Below, one piece after another: positions 1 to 9,811 of a DNA stretch of 64,000 bases. The stretch covers positions 79,599-143,598 of the forward strand of contig NZ_BBBG01000005.1 of assembly GCF_001315945.1 (NCBI RefSeq), read 5' to 3'. A program made the translations under genes and the position numbers. Within the stretch, counting starts at the first letter, position 1. Each line of letters begins with the position of its first letter. The notes under the pieces were generated by a model, which made no database searches, had not been told where the DNA came from, and was given only the letters and a program-made list of their open reading frames with translations. The DNA is from Methanogenium cariaci JCM 10550. GTDB taxonomy: Archaea > Halobacteriota > Methanomicrobia > Methanomicrobiales > Methanomicrobiaceae.

Positions 1-1339
1 TTCTTTGTATTGATTCAGTGCGTCTTCCCAGCGCTGCCACTCTTCGGGGGGGTAGTCCTCCTGGATCATCCGGAACGTCGCCCAGTCGGATGAGGGGCAC
101 ATGAAACACCCGATCCGGTCAATCCGCTTTGAATACAGGATATTATACGGGGGGGCGTTCTCGCGGAAGATGTAGAGCCAGACATGCAGTGCTGTCCAGT
201 GCTGAATGGGTGAGGCCGAGAGCTGGCACGGGATAATATTGCTCCGCCAGACCCGCGGGCTCTTCATCCGTTTAAACGATTCATACTTCCGCTGGCCGAT
301 AAACGAGAGGCACTCTCCCCCCCAGGTATCCTCGATCATCTTTTTGATCGGCTGGAGTTTGCAGACCTTGCAGCACCAGCGTGCATCGACGGCGGGCGGG
401 CCCTGCCGTTCCATCTCGTCCCAGAACTGCGATGCCATGTCGGTGCGGAGCACCTCGAGACCGTAGTGGTCTGCCACGTCCTGCACGTTTTTGTAGGTCT
501 CCCGGAACTCAAGCCCGGTATCGGCAAAGAGGAGGGGGGGAGCTTGCCCGCCGCCTTCATGACCACCAGAAGTGTTGCAAGGCTGTCCTTTCCGCCGGAG
601 AAGGAGACGTTTGCCGGGAGTTGATTTCTCTCCATCGTGCGCTGGACAAAGCAGACTGCCTCGTCCTCGACCCCCTTGAGAATGCGCTCATTCGCCGCGA
701 GCACATCCTCCCAGGTCTTCTCTGCCGGGACACAGCTGACGGGTTTGATCTTCCGGGTCCGTGCGATGGTGCCGCGTTCCATCGTCTCTGCCTCGGCGGC
801 AGAGACCTTGGCCCTGCCGACCCCCGATGCAGCGCCCGTCCGGTAGCATGATGAAGACCTCGTCCCCCCGCTTCGACATGCTCTTCGATTGATATCAGGC
901 CGGGTGCAAGCACCGATGCCCCCTTGGTCCGGATGGAGGTCTCCGCACCCGGGTCCACCACCATATACCGCAGGGACGGAGTCATATAGAGCGCCGCGGC
1001 AGGCCGGGGCATGGCTTCCCAGCGTTCCTCATCCGGGTAGAACCGGATGGCACCCACAACCGCGCCGCCCATGATGATCTCTTCCATCCGGTCAAAGTCC
1101 GGGACCTTGTTGAGGATGGCGACATGTCCTTCGGGTATCAGTTCTGCGCCAAAATGATCGCGGTATACCCGGTTGATGTGGCTGATGTCGTCGTCGAATG
1201 CCGGGCGGATATCGCCGGGAGGGGGGGTGAGGGCCACTTCCCGCGTCTGCGTGCCGCAGCTGCATTTTTTACCCAGTACGGGTGTCCCGCAGGTGTCACA
1301 CCAGTGGAGGTGATTTTTTCCGAGATATGATAGGCGCAT
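1..1339 (-). CDS. PAPS reductase family protein with zinc ribbon and PUA-like domain (3' end outside window, frameshifted)
   Basis: The start MRLSYLGK is followed by a Cys4 zinc ribbon (CDTC and CSC motifs), then a central segment resembling a PUA domain, then the adenine-nucleotide alpha hydrolase loop VSFSGGKDSLATLL typical of phosphoadenosine-phosphosulfate reductase relatives, and a C-terminal Cys-containing part that runs off the window. The coding frame changes near 862-868 (C6), 827-831 (C5) and 534-540 (G7); shortening these runs gives one continuous protein. The family includes sulfate-assimilation reductases and many archaeal paralogs of unknown substrate, so the substrate is not assigned. 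It is divergent from the hydrogenase operon. Confidence 0.75.
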
Positions 1340-1428
1340 TCCTGAAATATTTCTTCTGTGTGGATAAAAAGAGCGGGTTTTTGCCCTGCGCGTCATAATT
1401 TTTTCAAAAGAGTTAATCTGTGGAGATC

Positions 1429-1441
1429 GGAAATTTATACT
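1429..1441 (+). promoter_or_regulatory. Candidate TATA element upstream of the mbh operon
   Basis: An AAATTTATA element lies in the 216-base gap between the divergent PAPS-reductase-like gene and mbhA, about 115 bases before the mbhA start. It is the best TATA-like sequence in the gap. The long distance would imply a 5' leader. This is inference from motif only. Confidence 0.35.
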
Positions 1442-1555
1442 GAATCCGTGTGGTTAACTGGAAAATTTCAATGAATATCTTTCTTCCCTGGGAATTAGGT
1501 GGTCTAAATTCCCTTCTTCTTACTGGGTAATGCTACCCGGGAGTGTTGGTTCTGA

Positions 1556-2088
1556 ATGATTCGGTATATTCTGACGTTTATCTGTGCATTTTGCACGTAT
1601 CTGGTGCTGACAGCCGGGTCTGGTGACATCGGGCTCTGGTCGGTATTTGAGATAGTTGCGGGGGGGGTATCATTGCGCTTGTCGTTTCTGCGGCATCGGC
1701 GAAATGGTTCTGCCCGGGTGACGACTATCGCATGGCGCATCCACTCCGGTGGGTGCTCTTAGGTTTGTATATCTGTATTCCCTTCTTCCTGGAACTCATC
1801 CGGGCAAACATCGATGTGGCACTACGGATCATCACCGGGAACATTTCTCCCGGCATCGTAAAGGTCAATCCCGATCTTGCGACCGGTTTCGGTCGGCTTC
1901 TGTTTGCAAATTCCGTTACCCTGACACCGGGTACGCTGACGCTGGAAGCAGACGTTAAAACCGGCGACTTCTACATTCACCTGCTCTCTGTCCCCCCCAA
2001 AGAGATGGTGAAGCAGAAGACCGTCGATGCGGCAGCGCTCTTCTCGTTCTTTAAGATCCCGGCATGGGTTCGGAGGATTGCGGAATGA
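1556..2088 (+). CDS. mbhA: Membrane-bound hydrogenase subunit MbhA (MnhE-like)
   Basis: A small membrane protein related to Na+/H+ antiporter subunit MnhE/MrpE. It has an N-terminal pair of hydrophobic segments, then the conserved stretch FFLELIRANIDVALRI and a soluble C-terminal part containing GTLTLEADVKTGDFYIHLL. The frame breaks at a G8 run (about 1660-1667); with a run of 5-6 the two halves join. It is the first gene of the operon and overlaps mbhB by ATGA. The role in Mbh complexes is in the ion-translocating membrane arm. Confidence 0.88.
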
Positions 2089-2345
2089 CCGACATCTGGG
2101 TTCTGGCACTGGGCCTTCTTTTGCTCTTTGTCCTCGGCGCGATGGTGCGTCTCTGGCTGGGGGGGCCGACCGCACCGGATCGTGTGGTGGCGCTCGATGC
2201 GGTGAACACCATCACGGTATGCGGTATCATCGTCTTCGGTGTCGCGTTCAACGAGACGGTCTATGTGGATGTGGCCATTGTGTATGCCCTGCTCTCCTTT
2301 GTCGGCACACTCTGGCTTGCGAAGTACATCGGAGGTGACCTCTGA
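2085..2345 (+). CDS. mbhB: Membrane-bound hydrogenase subunit MbhB (MnhF-like)
   Basis: 86 residues with three predicted transmembrane helices and the MnhF signature GPTAPDRVVALD followed by NTITV. One extra Gly precedes GPTAPDRV, encoded by a G8 run. The start is the ATG inside the ATGA overlap with mbhA. MrpF-type subunits belong to the antiporter module that couples the hydrogenase reaction to ion movement. Confidence 0.9.
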   Translation: MTDIWVLALGLLLLFVLGAMVRLWLGGPTAPDRVVALDAVNTITVCGIIVFGVAFNETVYVDVAIVYALLSFVGTLWLAKYIGGDL

Positions 2346-2346
2346 G

Positions 2347-2709
2347 ATGGTGGCTGACGTTATCGTGACCATCTGCCTTGGCTTAGGTCTTCTTGCCGCA
2401 GGCCTTGGTGTCGTGGGTATCCTGCGCTTCCCGGACGTGTATACTCGCCTGCATGCAGAGACGAAGATGACGACCTGCGGTGCGATATTCATCTGTATCG
2501 CGGTCGTCGTCACGGAAGCCGGTGCGTATCTTGCAACCGGTGAGATGCAGTATGCCGTGCTTGGCCTGCACACCGTGCTCGCTCTTGCAGCGCTGGTCTT
2601 CACGAACGCCATCGGTGCCCATGCCATCGGGCGTGCGGCATACCGCTCCGGTGTCCGCCCGGACCCTGCTGTGGTGGACCGGCTGAAAGGAGTGGATATC
2701 GATGATTGA
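2347..2709 (+). CDS. mbhC: Membrane-bound hydrogenase subunit MbhC (MnhG-like)
   Basis: 120 residues with three membrane helices and the MnhG hallmark LRFPDVYTRLHAETKMTT. The start ATG follows the mbhB stop directly. The gene ends 8 bases inside mbhD, a translational-coupling arrangement seen along the whole operon. No frame problem is visible. Confidence 0.92.
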   Translation: MVADVIVTICLGLGLLAAGLGVVGILRFPDVYTRLHAETKMTTCGAIFICIAVVVTEAGAYLATGEMQYAVLGLHTVLALAALVFTNAIGAHAIGRAAYRSGVRPDPAVVDRLKGVDIDD

Positions 2710-2953
2710 ACTCATCGTTCACATCCTGCTTCTTGCAGGGCTTGTCATTTCGGCATGCATGGTCTGGTATATGGACGACCTGATCTCTGCTGCCATTGCC
2801 TTCGGTGCCTTCAGTTTCCTGCTCTCGTTAGAGTTTCTGATGCTCCAGGCGCCGGATGTCGCCATCGCTGAGGCGGGCATCGGTGCCGGTCTTACGACGG
2901 CCATCTTTGTGATTGCCATCCGCGGCACGGACAAAGACGGGGGGTGCGTCTGA
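2702..2953 (+). CDS. mbhD: Membrane-bound hydrogenase subunit MbhD
   Basis: An 83-residue three-helix membrane protein matching the N-terminal MnhB/DUF4040 type, with the diagnostic APDVAIAEAGIGAGLTTAIF segment. In Mrp complexes this stretch is part of the large MrpA/MrpB-like subunit; in Mbh it is a separate gene. It overlaps mbhC and is followed at once by mbhE. The last residues lie on a G6 run and may be altered. Confidence 0.9.
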   Translation: MIELIVHILLLAGLVISACMVWYMDDLISAAIAFGAFSFLLSLEFLMLQAPDVAIAEAGIGAGLTTAIFVIAIRGTDKDGGCV

Positions 2954-3244
2954 ATGAAGAACACATTCCAAATCGGTATTCTCGTAGTATGTGCGGCAGC
3001 CTTCCTCATGGCAGGTCTTAATCTCTCCTTTGGGGGGGCACCTGCATACACGGACATGGACGACTACATGCTTGCCCACGGGCAGGAGGAGACCGGCAGC
3101 AACAATATTGTGACTGGTGTGGTCTTCGACTACCGGGGGTTCGATACCCTCGGTGAGGCGACGGTGCTCTTCACCGTTGTCTTGGGTGCGGGACTCGTCT
3201 TCCGTCGCCTCGGAAAAAAGGAGGATGAATATGAATATGAGTAG
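2954..3244 (+). CDS. mbhE: Membrane-bound hydrogenase subunit MbhE
   Basis: 96 residues with an N-terminal helix, a short exposed loop containing [20 protein letters not shown], and a second helix. This region is conserved in MbhE and in the C-terminal part of MrpA. The ATG directly follows the mbhD stop. The C-terminal DEYEYE coding overlaps the start of mbhF. Confidence 0.9.
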   Translation: MKNTFQIGILVVCAAAFLMAGLNLSFGGAPAYTDMDDYMLAHGQEETGSNNIVTGVVFDYRGFDTLGEATVLFTVVLGAGLVFRRLGKKEDEYEYE

Positions 3245-3707
3245 TCTCGTCCGGTCAGGGGGGGCGAATATCATGATGCCGTTTATTCTGGTATACGGTT
3301 TTTATATCGTCGTGCACGGGCACCTGACCCCCCCTGGCGGCGGATTCCAGGGCGGTGCGGTCATCGCAACGGCTGTTGTCCTTTTGATGGTGGCCTACTC
3401 ACGCGCCGAAGTGCGTGCCTCGGTCTCCAAAAACGTCCTGAAAAACAGTGAGACCTTAGGGCTGCTCCTCTTCATAGGTACTGCTCTTCTCGCACTCACT
3501 GCCGGTCTTGCCTTCTTTGGCAACTGGCTCCTCGATGCAGGTACGCTCTTCGGGACACCGGTCGCCTTCGGCATCAACCCCCCCGGTGACATCAACACGG
3601 GCGGCATCATTCCGGTCCTGAACATCGCCGTGGGTATTGAAGTCCTCGGTGCGATGGGCATTCTTCTCCTTGCGATGCTTGGCGGCATGAAGGGTGATGC
3701 AGAATGA
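3231..3707 (+). CDS. mbhF: Membrane-bound hydrogenase subunit MbhF (MnhB-like)
   Basis: A four-helix MnhB domain protein with the motif [13 protein letters not shown] and a C-terminal [17 protein letters not shown]. An extra Pro (C7 run) sits inside the HGHLTP motif and another in INPPGD. Three in-frame ATGs occur at 3225, 3231 and 3237; GGAGG at 3220-3224 gives the best spacing to 3231, so that start is chosen. It overlaps mbhG by ATGA. Confidence 0.9.
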   Translation: MNMSSLVRSGGANIMMPFILVYGFYIVVHGHLTPPGGGFQGGAVIATAVVLLMVAYSRAEVRASVSKNVLKNSETLGLLLFIGTALLALTAGLAFFGNWLLDAGTLFGTPVAFGINPPGDINTGGIIPVLNIAVGIEVLGAMGILLLAMLGGMKGDAE

Positions 3708-4051
3708 TCGAGAACGCTCCGTTCTTCTGTGCGGGACTCCTGGTCGTGATCGGTCTCGTGGTCATTGTCACCAAAAAAGATCTGATCAAGATGGTGATGG
3801 GCCTTGCGCTGGTGGAGGCAGGGGGGGTGAACCTGCTCCTTGTCGCAACCGGATATCTCTCCGGTGGTGTGGCGCCGATCTTTACGAACGCACCCTCGAC
3901 TGCGATGGTGATGCCGACGGTGCAGGCGATGACGCTCACCAATATCGTCATCGGCATTGCGACGACGGCACTCCTGCTCTCGTTTGTGATGGTCATCTCC
4001 AGAAAATACGGGACGCGTGATGTGACCGAAATGCGGAGGCTCAAAGAATGA
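3704..4051 (+). CDS. mbhG: Membrane-bound hydrogenase subunit MbhG (MnhC/NuoK-like)
   Basis: 115 residues, three helices, and the NuoK/MnhC-type core LALVEAG-VNLLLVATGYL followed by GGVAPIFT and ALTNIVIG-like sequence. A G7 run inserts one Gly into the EAGVNLLL stretch. The neighbours mbhF and mbhH both overlap by four bases. It belongs to the ion-pumping membrane arm of the complex. Confidence 0.92.
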   Translation: MIENAPFFCAGLLVVIGLVVIVTKKDLIKMVMGLALVEAGGVNLLLVATGYLSGGVAPIFTNAPSTAMVMPTVQAMTLTNIVIGIATTALLLSFVMVISRKYGTRDVTEMRRLKE

Positions 4052-5629
4052 TGGACTTCATCATCGCCAATGCTCCCGCACTCCTCATCGCCATCCCGAT
4101 GCTCGGTGCCTTTGCCCTGCCCTTGGTTGGCAGACTGGGCGATACCGCCCGCACCGGCTGGGTCCTTGGTGTGGCGCTCATTACTTTTGTGATCGCGGCC
4201 CTCCTTGCATGGACCGTCCTCTCCGGCGGGCCGGTGCTCTATACCTTTGGTGCGGCGTCTCCTGCGGATGCACTGCCCGCCGATTCGGGCGGCATCCCCA
4301 TCCGCATCGTCTTCACCGTGGATGCGATGAGCGCCTTCATGGCGGTCTTCGCCGCCTTTGTGGGCCTGGTCACCTGTCTCTATTCGGTTGCAAGCGAACG
4401 CCTTTCCTCCGGCAAGGACGGTTACTATGGCCTGATGCTCCTCCTGTTGGTGGGCATCCTCGGCATGGTCTGCACGGGTGACCTCTTCAACTTCTTTGTC
4501 TTTTTGGAGATCAACTCCCTTGCGGGTGCGGCGCTTGTCGCTACCGCATTGACAAAGGTGTCTCGGTGGAGGCGGGCCTGAAATACGGGTTCCTCTCAAC
4601 CCTCGCGGGTTTGATGGTCCTCTATGCGATTGGTCTCCTCTACGGGCAGTATGACTCGCTCAATATGGCCGTCATCGCCTCCCGGATGAGCTACACCATG
4701 CTCGACAAGGTCGCCCTCGCCCTCTTTGTGGCCGGGCTTGCCCTCAAGGCAGGCGCAGTACCTCTGCACTTCTGGACGCCGGACGCCTACTCGATGGCCC
4801 CCGGTGCCGTGACCGCATTTCTGGTGGTTGCCAGTCAGGCGGGTCTCTACGGGCTCTTCCGTATCCTCTTCAGCGTCTACGGCCTGACGCTCAACTATGT
4901 CACCGTCGGCTGGGCGGTCATCATCCTCGGTGTGCTCTCGATGTTCGTCGGGGTTACGATGGCTATCCCGCAGAAGGATGTGAAGCGGCTGATGGCGTAT
5001 CACGCGGTCTCGCAGTCCGGCTACATGCTCCTTGGTGTGGGCGTCGGACTCGTCGTCCTCGGGGACGCCGCTGCCATGGACGCCTTCGGCCGGACGGCGA
5101 TGGAGGGCGGTATCTTCCACATCGTGAACCACGCGATGTATAAGGGTCTGCTCTTCCTCACGGCAGGGGGGGCGATATTCCTGCAGGCAGGCACCCGCAA
5201 CCTCAACAAACTGGGCGGGCTGGGCCACTCGATGAAGTGGACGATGCTCTTTTTTATCATCGGTGCTCTTGCCATCGCAGGCATTCCGCCGTTCAACGGG
5301 TTTGCCTCCAAACTAATGATCTACGAGTCGGTCTTTGCGTTCAGCCCCCCCGTGATTGCGGTCATCGCGATGGTCGTCTCCGTCCTGACCCTCGCCTCGT
5401 TTGTGAAGGTCTTCCATGCAATATTCATGGGCCCCCCCGGCAGCCACGGCTTGAAGGAGCAGGAGAAGTGCCCCCCCGCCCGATGCTTATTGCGATGGGT
5501 GTGCTGGCACTGCTCACGATTCTCATGGGGGTCTTCCCGGAACAGATTGTATCGGCCGTGATTGCACCGGCCGCAGACGCCCTTATTGATCAGGGTGCGT
5601 ATGTGGCCACCGTATTCGGAGGAATTTGA
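4048..5629 (+). CDS. mbhH: Membrane-bound hydrogenase subunit MbhH (MnhD/NuoL-M-N-like antiporter subunit), frameshifted
   Basis: About 527 residues of polytopic membrane protein of the proton-translocating NADH-quinone oxidoreductase/Mrp family. Visible motifs include VTCLYSVASERL, DLFNFFVFLEI, the Lys-containing LKAGAVPLHFWTPDAYSMAP and KDVKRLMAYHAVSQSGYML. Two breaks are seen: near 4540-4550 one C is missing (the expected product is AYRIDKGVSVEAGLKYG), and near 5467 one G is missing next to a C7 run. Restoring these gives a full-length subunit ending at the ATGA overlap with mbhI. The conserved Lys and Glu residues of the proton channel are present. Confidence 0.9.
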
Positions 5630-5981
5630 TGATAGCAGAAACATTATCCACCGGCTTCGGGGCATGGAACCCCCCCATTGCATGGCTCATCGCGTTTGCG
5701 GTTGCCCTGCTCCTTGCCTGGGTTGTGCAGCGGCTCGGGGGAACCGGATCTGCCCGGTGAAGGCGAATCCGGTAAACCCTACCTCTGTGGTAACGACGAA
5801 CCAACGCCGGAAGGCACGCATATCGGCGGTTCAAACCTCTACTGGGGGATTCACTGAGGCAATGAAGGGCTATTATGCACGGGTTGTGCCCCCCCTACAT
5901 ACCGGCTGCCTCACGGACTATGTGCTCTGGTTTTTGGGCACATTTGCCCTGCTCTTCATCTTTATCGGGGGGGTGTGCTAA
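5629..5981 (+). CDS. mbhI: Membrane-bound hydrogenase subunit MbhI, frameshifted
   Basis: A small two-helix protein. The N-terminal helix (AWLIAFAVALLLAWVVQRLG) is followed by a soluble stretch with LYWGFTEAMKGYYARVV and HTGCLTDYVLWF, the pattern of MbhI, which links the antiporter and hydrogenase modules. G5 runs near 5738 and 5843 each shift the frame by one; with four Gs the protein is continuous. It sits between the antiporter genes and mbhJ exactly as in the Pyrococcus mbh operon. Confidence 0.82.
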
Positions 5982-5982
5982 G

Positions 5983-6428
5983 ATGCGTCTGTCACCATCA
6001 TTTAACCGGTCGCTCTGGGTGTTCCATTTCAACTCAGGGTCATGTAACGGATGTGATATCGAGATCGTGGCGGCGTTAACGCCACGGTATGACCCCGAGC
6101 GCTTTGGGGGGGTAAAACAGGTCGGCTCCCCCCCCGGCACGCGGATGTGCTGCTGGTGACGGGACCGGTGGTCCATGATATGGCCGACCGCCTGCGCCGG
6201 GTGTATGCCCAGATGCCCAATCCAAAGGTGGTCATGTGCATCGGTTCCTGCGGCCAGTCCGGCGGGGGGGTCTTTTATGACTCCTATAATCTGGACGGTC
6301 CGGTGGGGGGGGATATCATCCCGGTGGATATCTATGTGCCGGGCTGTGCACCCCGCCCGGAGGCCATCATCGACGGGGTGGTCAAGGCGATTGCCTTACT
6401 TGAACGCCTGGAGGAGGACAAAAAATGA
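5983..6428 (+). CDS. mbhJ: Hydrogenase small subunit MbhJ (NuoB-like), frameshifted
   Basis: NuoB/[NiFe] small-subunit family protein of about 148 residues. Cys ligands for the proximal 4Fe-4S cluster are visible in GSCNGCDIE, CIGSCGQSGG and VPGCAPRPE. The frame shifts at a C8 run near 6128-6135; two extra Gly occur at G7-G8 runs. Unlike soluble small subunits it lacks medial and distal cluster domains, as expected for energy-converting hydrogenases. The gene overlaps mbhK. Confidence 0.9.
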
Positions 6429-7061
6429 CACGAGAGGCACGGTCCGCAGAAACAATTGCTGACATCCTACAGAAAAACGGTCCGAAGAGTATTCATGACA
6501 TCCGTATTGAAGAATGGGCCGAAGGCTGAAGAAGACATCTGCGGCGAGTATCTGGCTGCGGACGACACCCGCGGATCTCGTCGCAACCATGCAGGCAATC
6601 ATTGATATCGACTACCCCCCCCACCTCGCGGTGGTCTCAGGGGGGGTCGATACCGGTGACGCCGTTGAACTGCTCTACCATATGCAGGTCTTCTACGGCA
6701 TTCCGAATGCAGAGGTGAACATCACGATCATCGTCCCCGTCCCAAAGAAGAACCTCGTGATACCCACGATATCGCATCTGATTCCGGGTGCGGTCTACAC
6801 GGAACGCGAGAAGCAGGAGATGCTGGGCGTGACCGTCGCAGGCATTCCCGACCCGCGGGGGGGCCTCTTCCTTCCTGCCGATTTCCCCGAAGGGGGTCTA
6901 CCCGTGGAGAAAGGATGAGACTGGCATCACGGAGGGTATGGTGAAATCCCTGTATGCCTCCGGCAGACCGGAGAACCGTCCCGCCCCCGCCGGTGAAACC
7001 GAAGGAGAAGAAGGAGCGCAAACCGAAAACTCCTGCACCGGACACCGCCGATGCCCCCTAA
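6425..7061 (+). CDS. mbhK: Hydrogenase subunit MbhK (NuoC-like), frameshifted
   Basis: A soluble NuoC-type (30 kDa) subunit. The N-terminal helix-rich part is joined after a one-base slip near 6515 to a core with AVELLYHMQVFYG, KKNLVIPTISHLIPGA and EREKQEMLGVTVAGIPDPRG, then the hallmark GVYPWRKDET. A further slip near 6893 precedes the end. A Pro/Lys-rich tail in the last frame ends at TAA 7059-7061, four bases before the GGAGGTG ribosome site of mbhL. The exact C-terminus is uncertain. Confidence 0.82.
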
Positions 7062-7078
7062 ACCGGAGGTGAACAGCA

Positions 7079-8306
7079 ATGGCGAATAAACCGACATACA
7101 ATATCCCGATAGGACTATCCACCCCCCGCCCTCAAAGAGCCGATTCTCTTCACCTTTGATATCCAGGGCGAGCAGATCAAAGGCGTGGACTTTGCCCCCG
7201 GAAAGACGCACCGTGCGATTGAGTGGATGGGTATGCGCAGAAATCCGGTGCAGATTGCTCATCTGTGTGACCGCATCTGCGGTATCTGCGGTGTCTCCCA
7301 CACGCTCGCCTTCTCGCGTGCAATTGAGCAGATCGCAGAGATTGAGGTGCCGGAACGGGCGCATTACGTGCGAAGCATCATCGCCGAATTCGAGCGTATC
7401 CAGTCTCACCTGCTCTGGGCAGGAGTCGCTGCCCACGAACTGGGATTCGACACCCTCTTTCACCTTGCCTGGCGGGTACGTGAGGAGGCGATGGACGTCA
7501 TCGAGTATCTGACCGGCAATCGGGTGAACTATGGCATCGTCCAGGTGGGCGGTGTCCGGCGTGACTTCACCGACGATCAGTTCCCCCCCGCATCGAACAG
7601 GCCCTCCAGACCTATGAAGGGCTTGTCGGCAAACTGGTGACCCTCTTTTTAGAGGACACCACGATCAAACTGCGGTGCATGAACTGCGGTGTGCTTTCCG
7701 AACGCGATGCGCTTGAACTCTGCACGGTGGGACCGACGGCCCGTGCATCCGGCCTCGCGCTGGATGTGCGAACTGACGCTCCCTATGCGGCGTACGGCGA
7801 CATCGAGGTGAAACCCATCCTGCCGGACGTCTATGCGGACGCGATCAAAGGCGATGTGTATGACCGGATTGTCGTCCGCCTCTTTGAGGTGGTGGACTCG
7901 GTGCGTATCATCCGGGACCTCATGGACCAGATGCCCGCGGGGGGCCGGTGCTCTGGGAGACAAAATACGCGAAGATCCTTGCCACCTGCAAAAAGGCGGA
8001 GGGTGAGGCCATCGGACGGGTGGAGGCCCCCCCCGTGGTGAGTGTTTCCACTATGTCCGGATGAACCGCTCCGAGGCGCCGGAGGCATGGAAGGTGAAGG
8101 CATCCACCTACTCCAACCAGATGTCGTGGCTCAATATCCTGCAGGGCGAACAGATTGCAGATATCTCCATCATCGTCGCATCCATTGACCCGTGCATGTC
8201 CTGCACCGACCGCGTCTCGGTCATCCGTGACCGTCGCCGTGGCGTGATGACCGGAGATGACCTGCACCGCCTCTCGGTGGAGAAGACCCGGAGGCTGCAG
8301 GCATGA
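7079..8306 (+). CDS. mbhL: Hydrogenase large subunit MbhL (NuoD-like), frameshifted
   Basis: The [NiFe] catalytic subunit of about 405 residues. Both CxxC ligand pairs are present: RICGICGVSH in the N-terminal part and DPCMSCTDR near the end, arguing for a real hydrogenase rather than the Mbx-type sulfur reductase relative. About 32 residues follow CTDR, consistent with a removable C-terminal peptide and with the HycI-type protease encoded at 10934-11425. Frames break near 7118-7130, at C7 near 7583, at G6 near 7940 and at C8 near 8027; all lie on C or G runs. The GGAGGTG site at 7065-7071 supports the start. Confidence 0.92.
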
Positions 8307-9324
8307 TCGGGATGATCACCGTCGCCGTCCTCGGGTGCATCGGCATCACGGTGTATGGTCTCCTCTTCGGGCTGGTCCTGCAGGGCGTTGACCGGAAGTG
8401 TGCGGCACGGATGCAGGCCCGCTACGGCCCGCCCCCCCTGCACCAGCCCTTCATCGATATCGCAAAACTCCTCTGCAAGGACAATATTATCCCGAAGAAT
8501 GCGGTGAAATCGGTCTTCAATGCGGCTCCCGTCATTGCGCTGGCGGCGTCCATTACGATTCTCCTCTACCTCCCGATAGGCAGTCTCATGCCGGTCCTCG
8601 GCGGCTGGGGGTGACATCATTCTCGTGCTCTATCTTTTGACCGTGCCAGGCCTTGCGATGGTCGCAGGCGGTCTGGCGTCCGGGTCTCCGTATGCAACGG
8701 TCGGTTCCCAGCGTGAGATGGTCACGATGATCGCCTACGAACTGCCGCTTGCCATCGCCATCATCGCGATTGCATGGCGCCTCAATGCGGCGGGCGTGGC
8801 CGATCCCTTCTCGCTTGTCACCCTCGCACAGACCCCCCCGGTCTGGAGTGTCGTGGGCATCCCCGGCATGATTGGCATGCTCCTTCTCATGATTGCCATT
8901 GCCTGGGTTACCCCGGCAGAACTCTCACGGGTACCCTGCGATACGCCGGAGGCGGAGACAGAACTCTGCGGCGGTATCCTCGTCGAGTATTCCGGCAGAA
9001 ACCTCGCCCTCTTTACGCTTTCCGGAGCGGTCAAGACGGTGGCGATGGCAACGCTTGCGGTCGTGCTCTTTCTGCCGTGGAATCTTACCTGGTTTGTCCC
9101 CCCCTCACAGGCACTGTGGGAATCATCGCGGACCTCGCGTTCTTTGTCCTCAAGGTACTTCTGGTCGTGTTCTTCTCGGTGACCCTGATTCGGGTGGGCA
9201 TGGCCCGGTTCCGCATCAATCATCTGGTGACCTTCTACTGGGGATACATCGCCCTCATCGGGTTTGCCGGTATGATCCTTCTCGTCCTTGATGCCGTGCT
9301 CGGCATGGGGGGGTCGTCGCATGA
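8303..9324 (+). CDS. mbhM: Membrane-bound hydrogenase subunit MbhM (NuoH-like), frameshifted
   Basis: NuoH/HycD-type membrane subunit with about eight helices that anchors the hydrogenase module. Conserved stretches include RYGPP-LHQPFIDIAKLL, ATVGSQREMVTMIAYELPL and the Glu-rich loop DTPEAETELCGGILVEYSG. Breaks near 8610, at C7 near 9105 and at G7 near 9307 are all resolvable; with five Gs at the last one the gene ends at TGA 9322-9324 overlapping mbhN. Confidence 0.9.
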
Positions 9325-9716
9325 AGCTGCCTGCATTTTCTGAAGTGCTTGGCCAGTTTGTGAAGAAACCGGTAACGAACCTTTTCCCGGCCCGGTATCT
9401 CCCGAAGAGCATCACCGGCTATCTGGGGAAGGTTGCGGCAGGCGAGGCGGAGATCACCCCCCCACCCGTTCCCGTGCCGGAGAATTTCCGGGGGGGGAAG
9501 ATCGCCTATGACCGTGATGCCTGCATCGGCTGCAAACTCTGCATCCGTGTCTGCCCGGCGCATGCGATCGAGTTCATCCCGGAGACAAAGACGGTGCGTA
9601 TCTTTGTCACCCAGTGCATCTTCTGTTCCCAGTGCAATGATGCCTGCCCGGTATCGTGCCTGCACATGAGCGATGAGTTCATGGTGGCGGATGCGACCGC
9701 TACGCGGAACATCTGA
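9321..9716 (+). CDS. mbhN: Membrane-bound hydrogenase ferredoxin-like subunit MbhN (NuoI-like)
   Basis: 131 residues with two 4Fe-4S motifs, CIGCKLCIRVCP and CIFCSQCNDACP, which pass electrons between ferredoxin and the small subunit. The N-terminus has an amphipathic stretch typical of NuoI relatives. It is the last gene of the operon and is followed by a hairpin and T tract. Extra Pro and Gly residues come from C7 and G7 runs. Confidence 0.93.
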   Translation: MKLPAFSEVLGQFVKKPVTNLFPARYLPKSITGYLGKVAAGEAEITPPPVPVPENFRGGKIAYDRDACIGCKLCIRVCPAHAIEFIPETKTVRIFVTQCIFCSQCNDACPVSCLHMSDEFMVADATATRNI

Positions 9717-9720
9717 TCGT

Positions 9721-9756
9721 AGAGTGACTCTGAGTTACTCTCATCGGTTCTTTTTT
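9721..9756 (+). terminator. Hairpin plus T tract ending the mbh operon
   Basis: AGAGTGAC and GTTACTCT (9721-9741) can pair into an 8-bp stem with one G-T pair and a 5-base loop, followed by a T6 tract. It lies directly after mbhN and before the TSUP gene. Confidence 0.65.
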
Positions 9757-9811
9757 ATGCGTTCGGGTCATTTCTGAAGGTTAATCAGCCGGTGCGGCAT
9801 CGGAGCAGTAA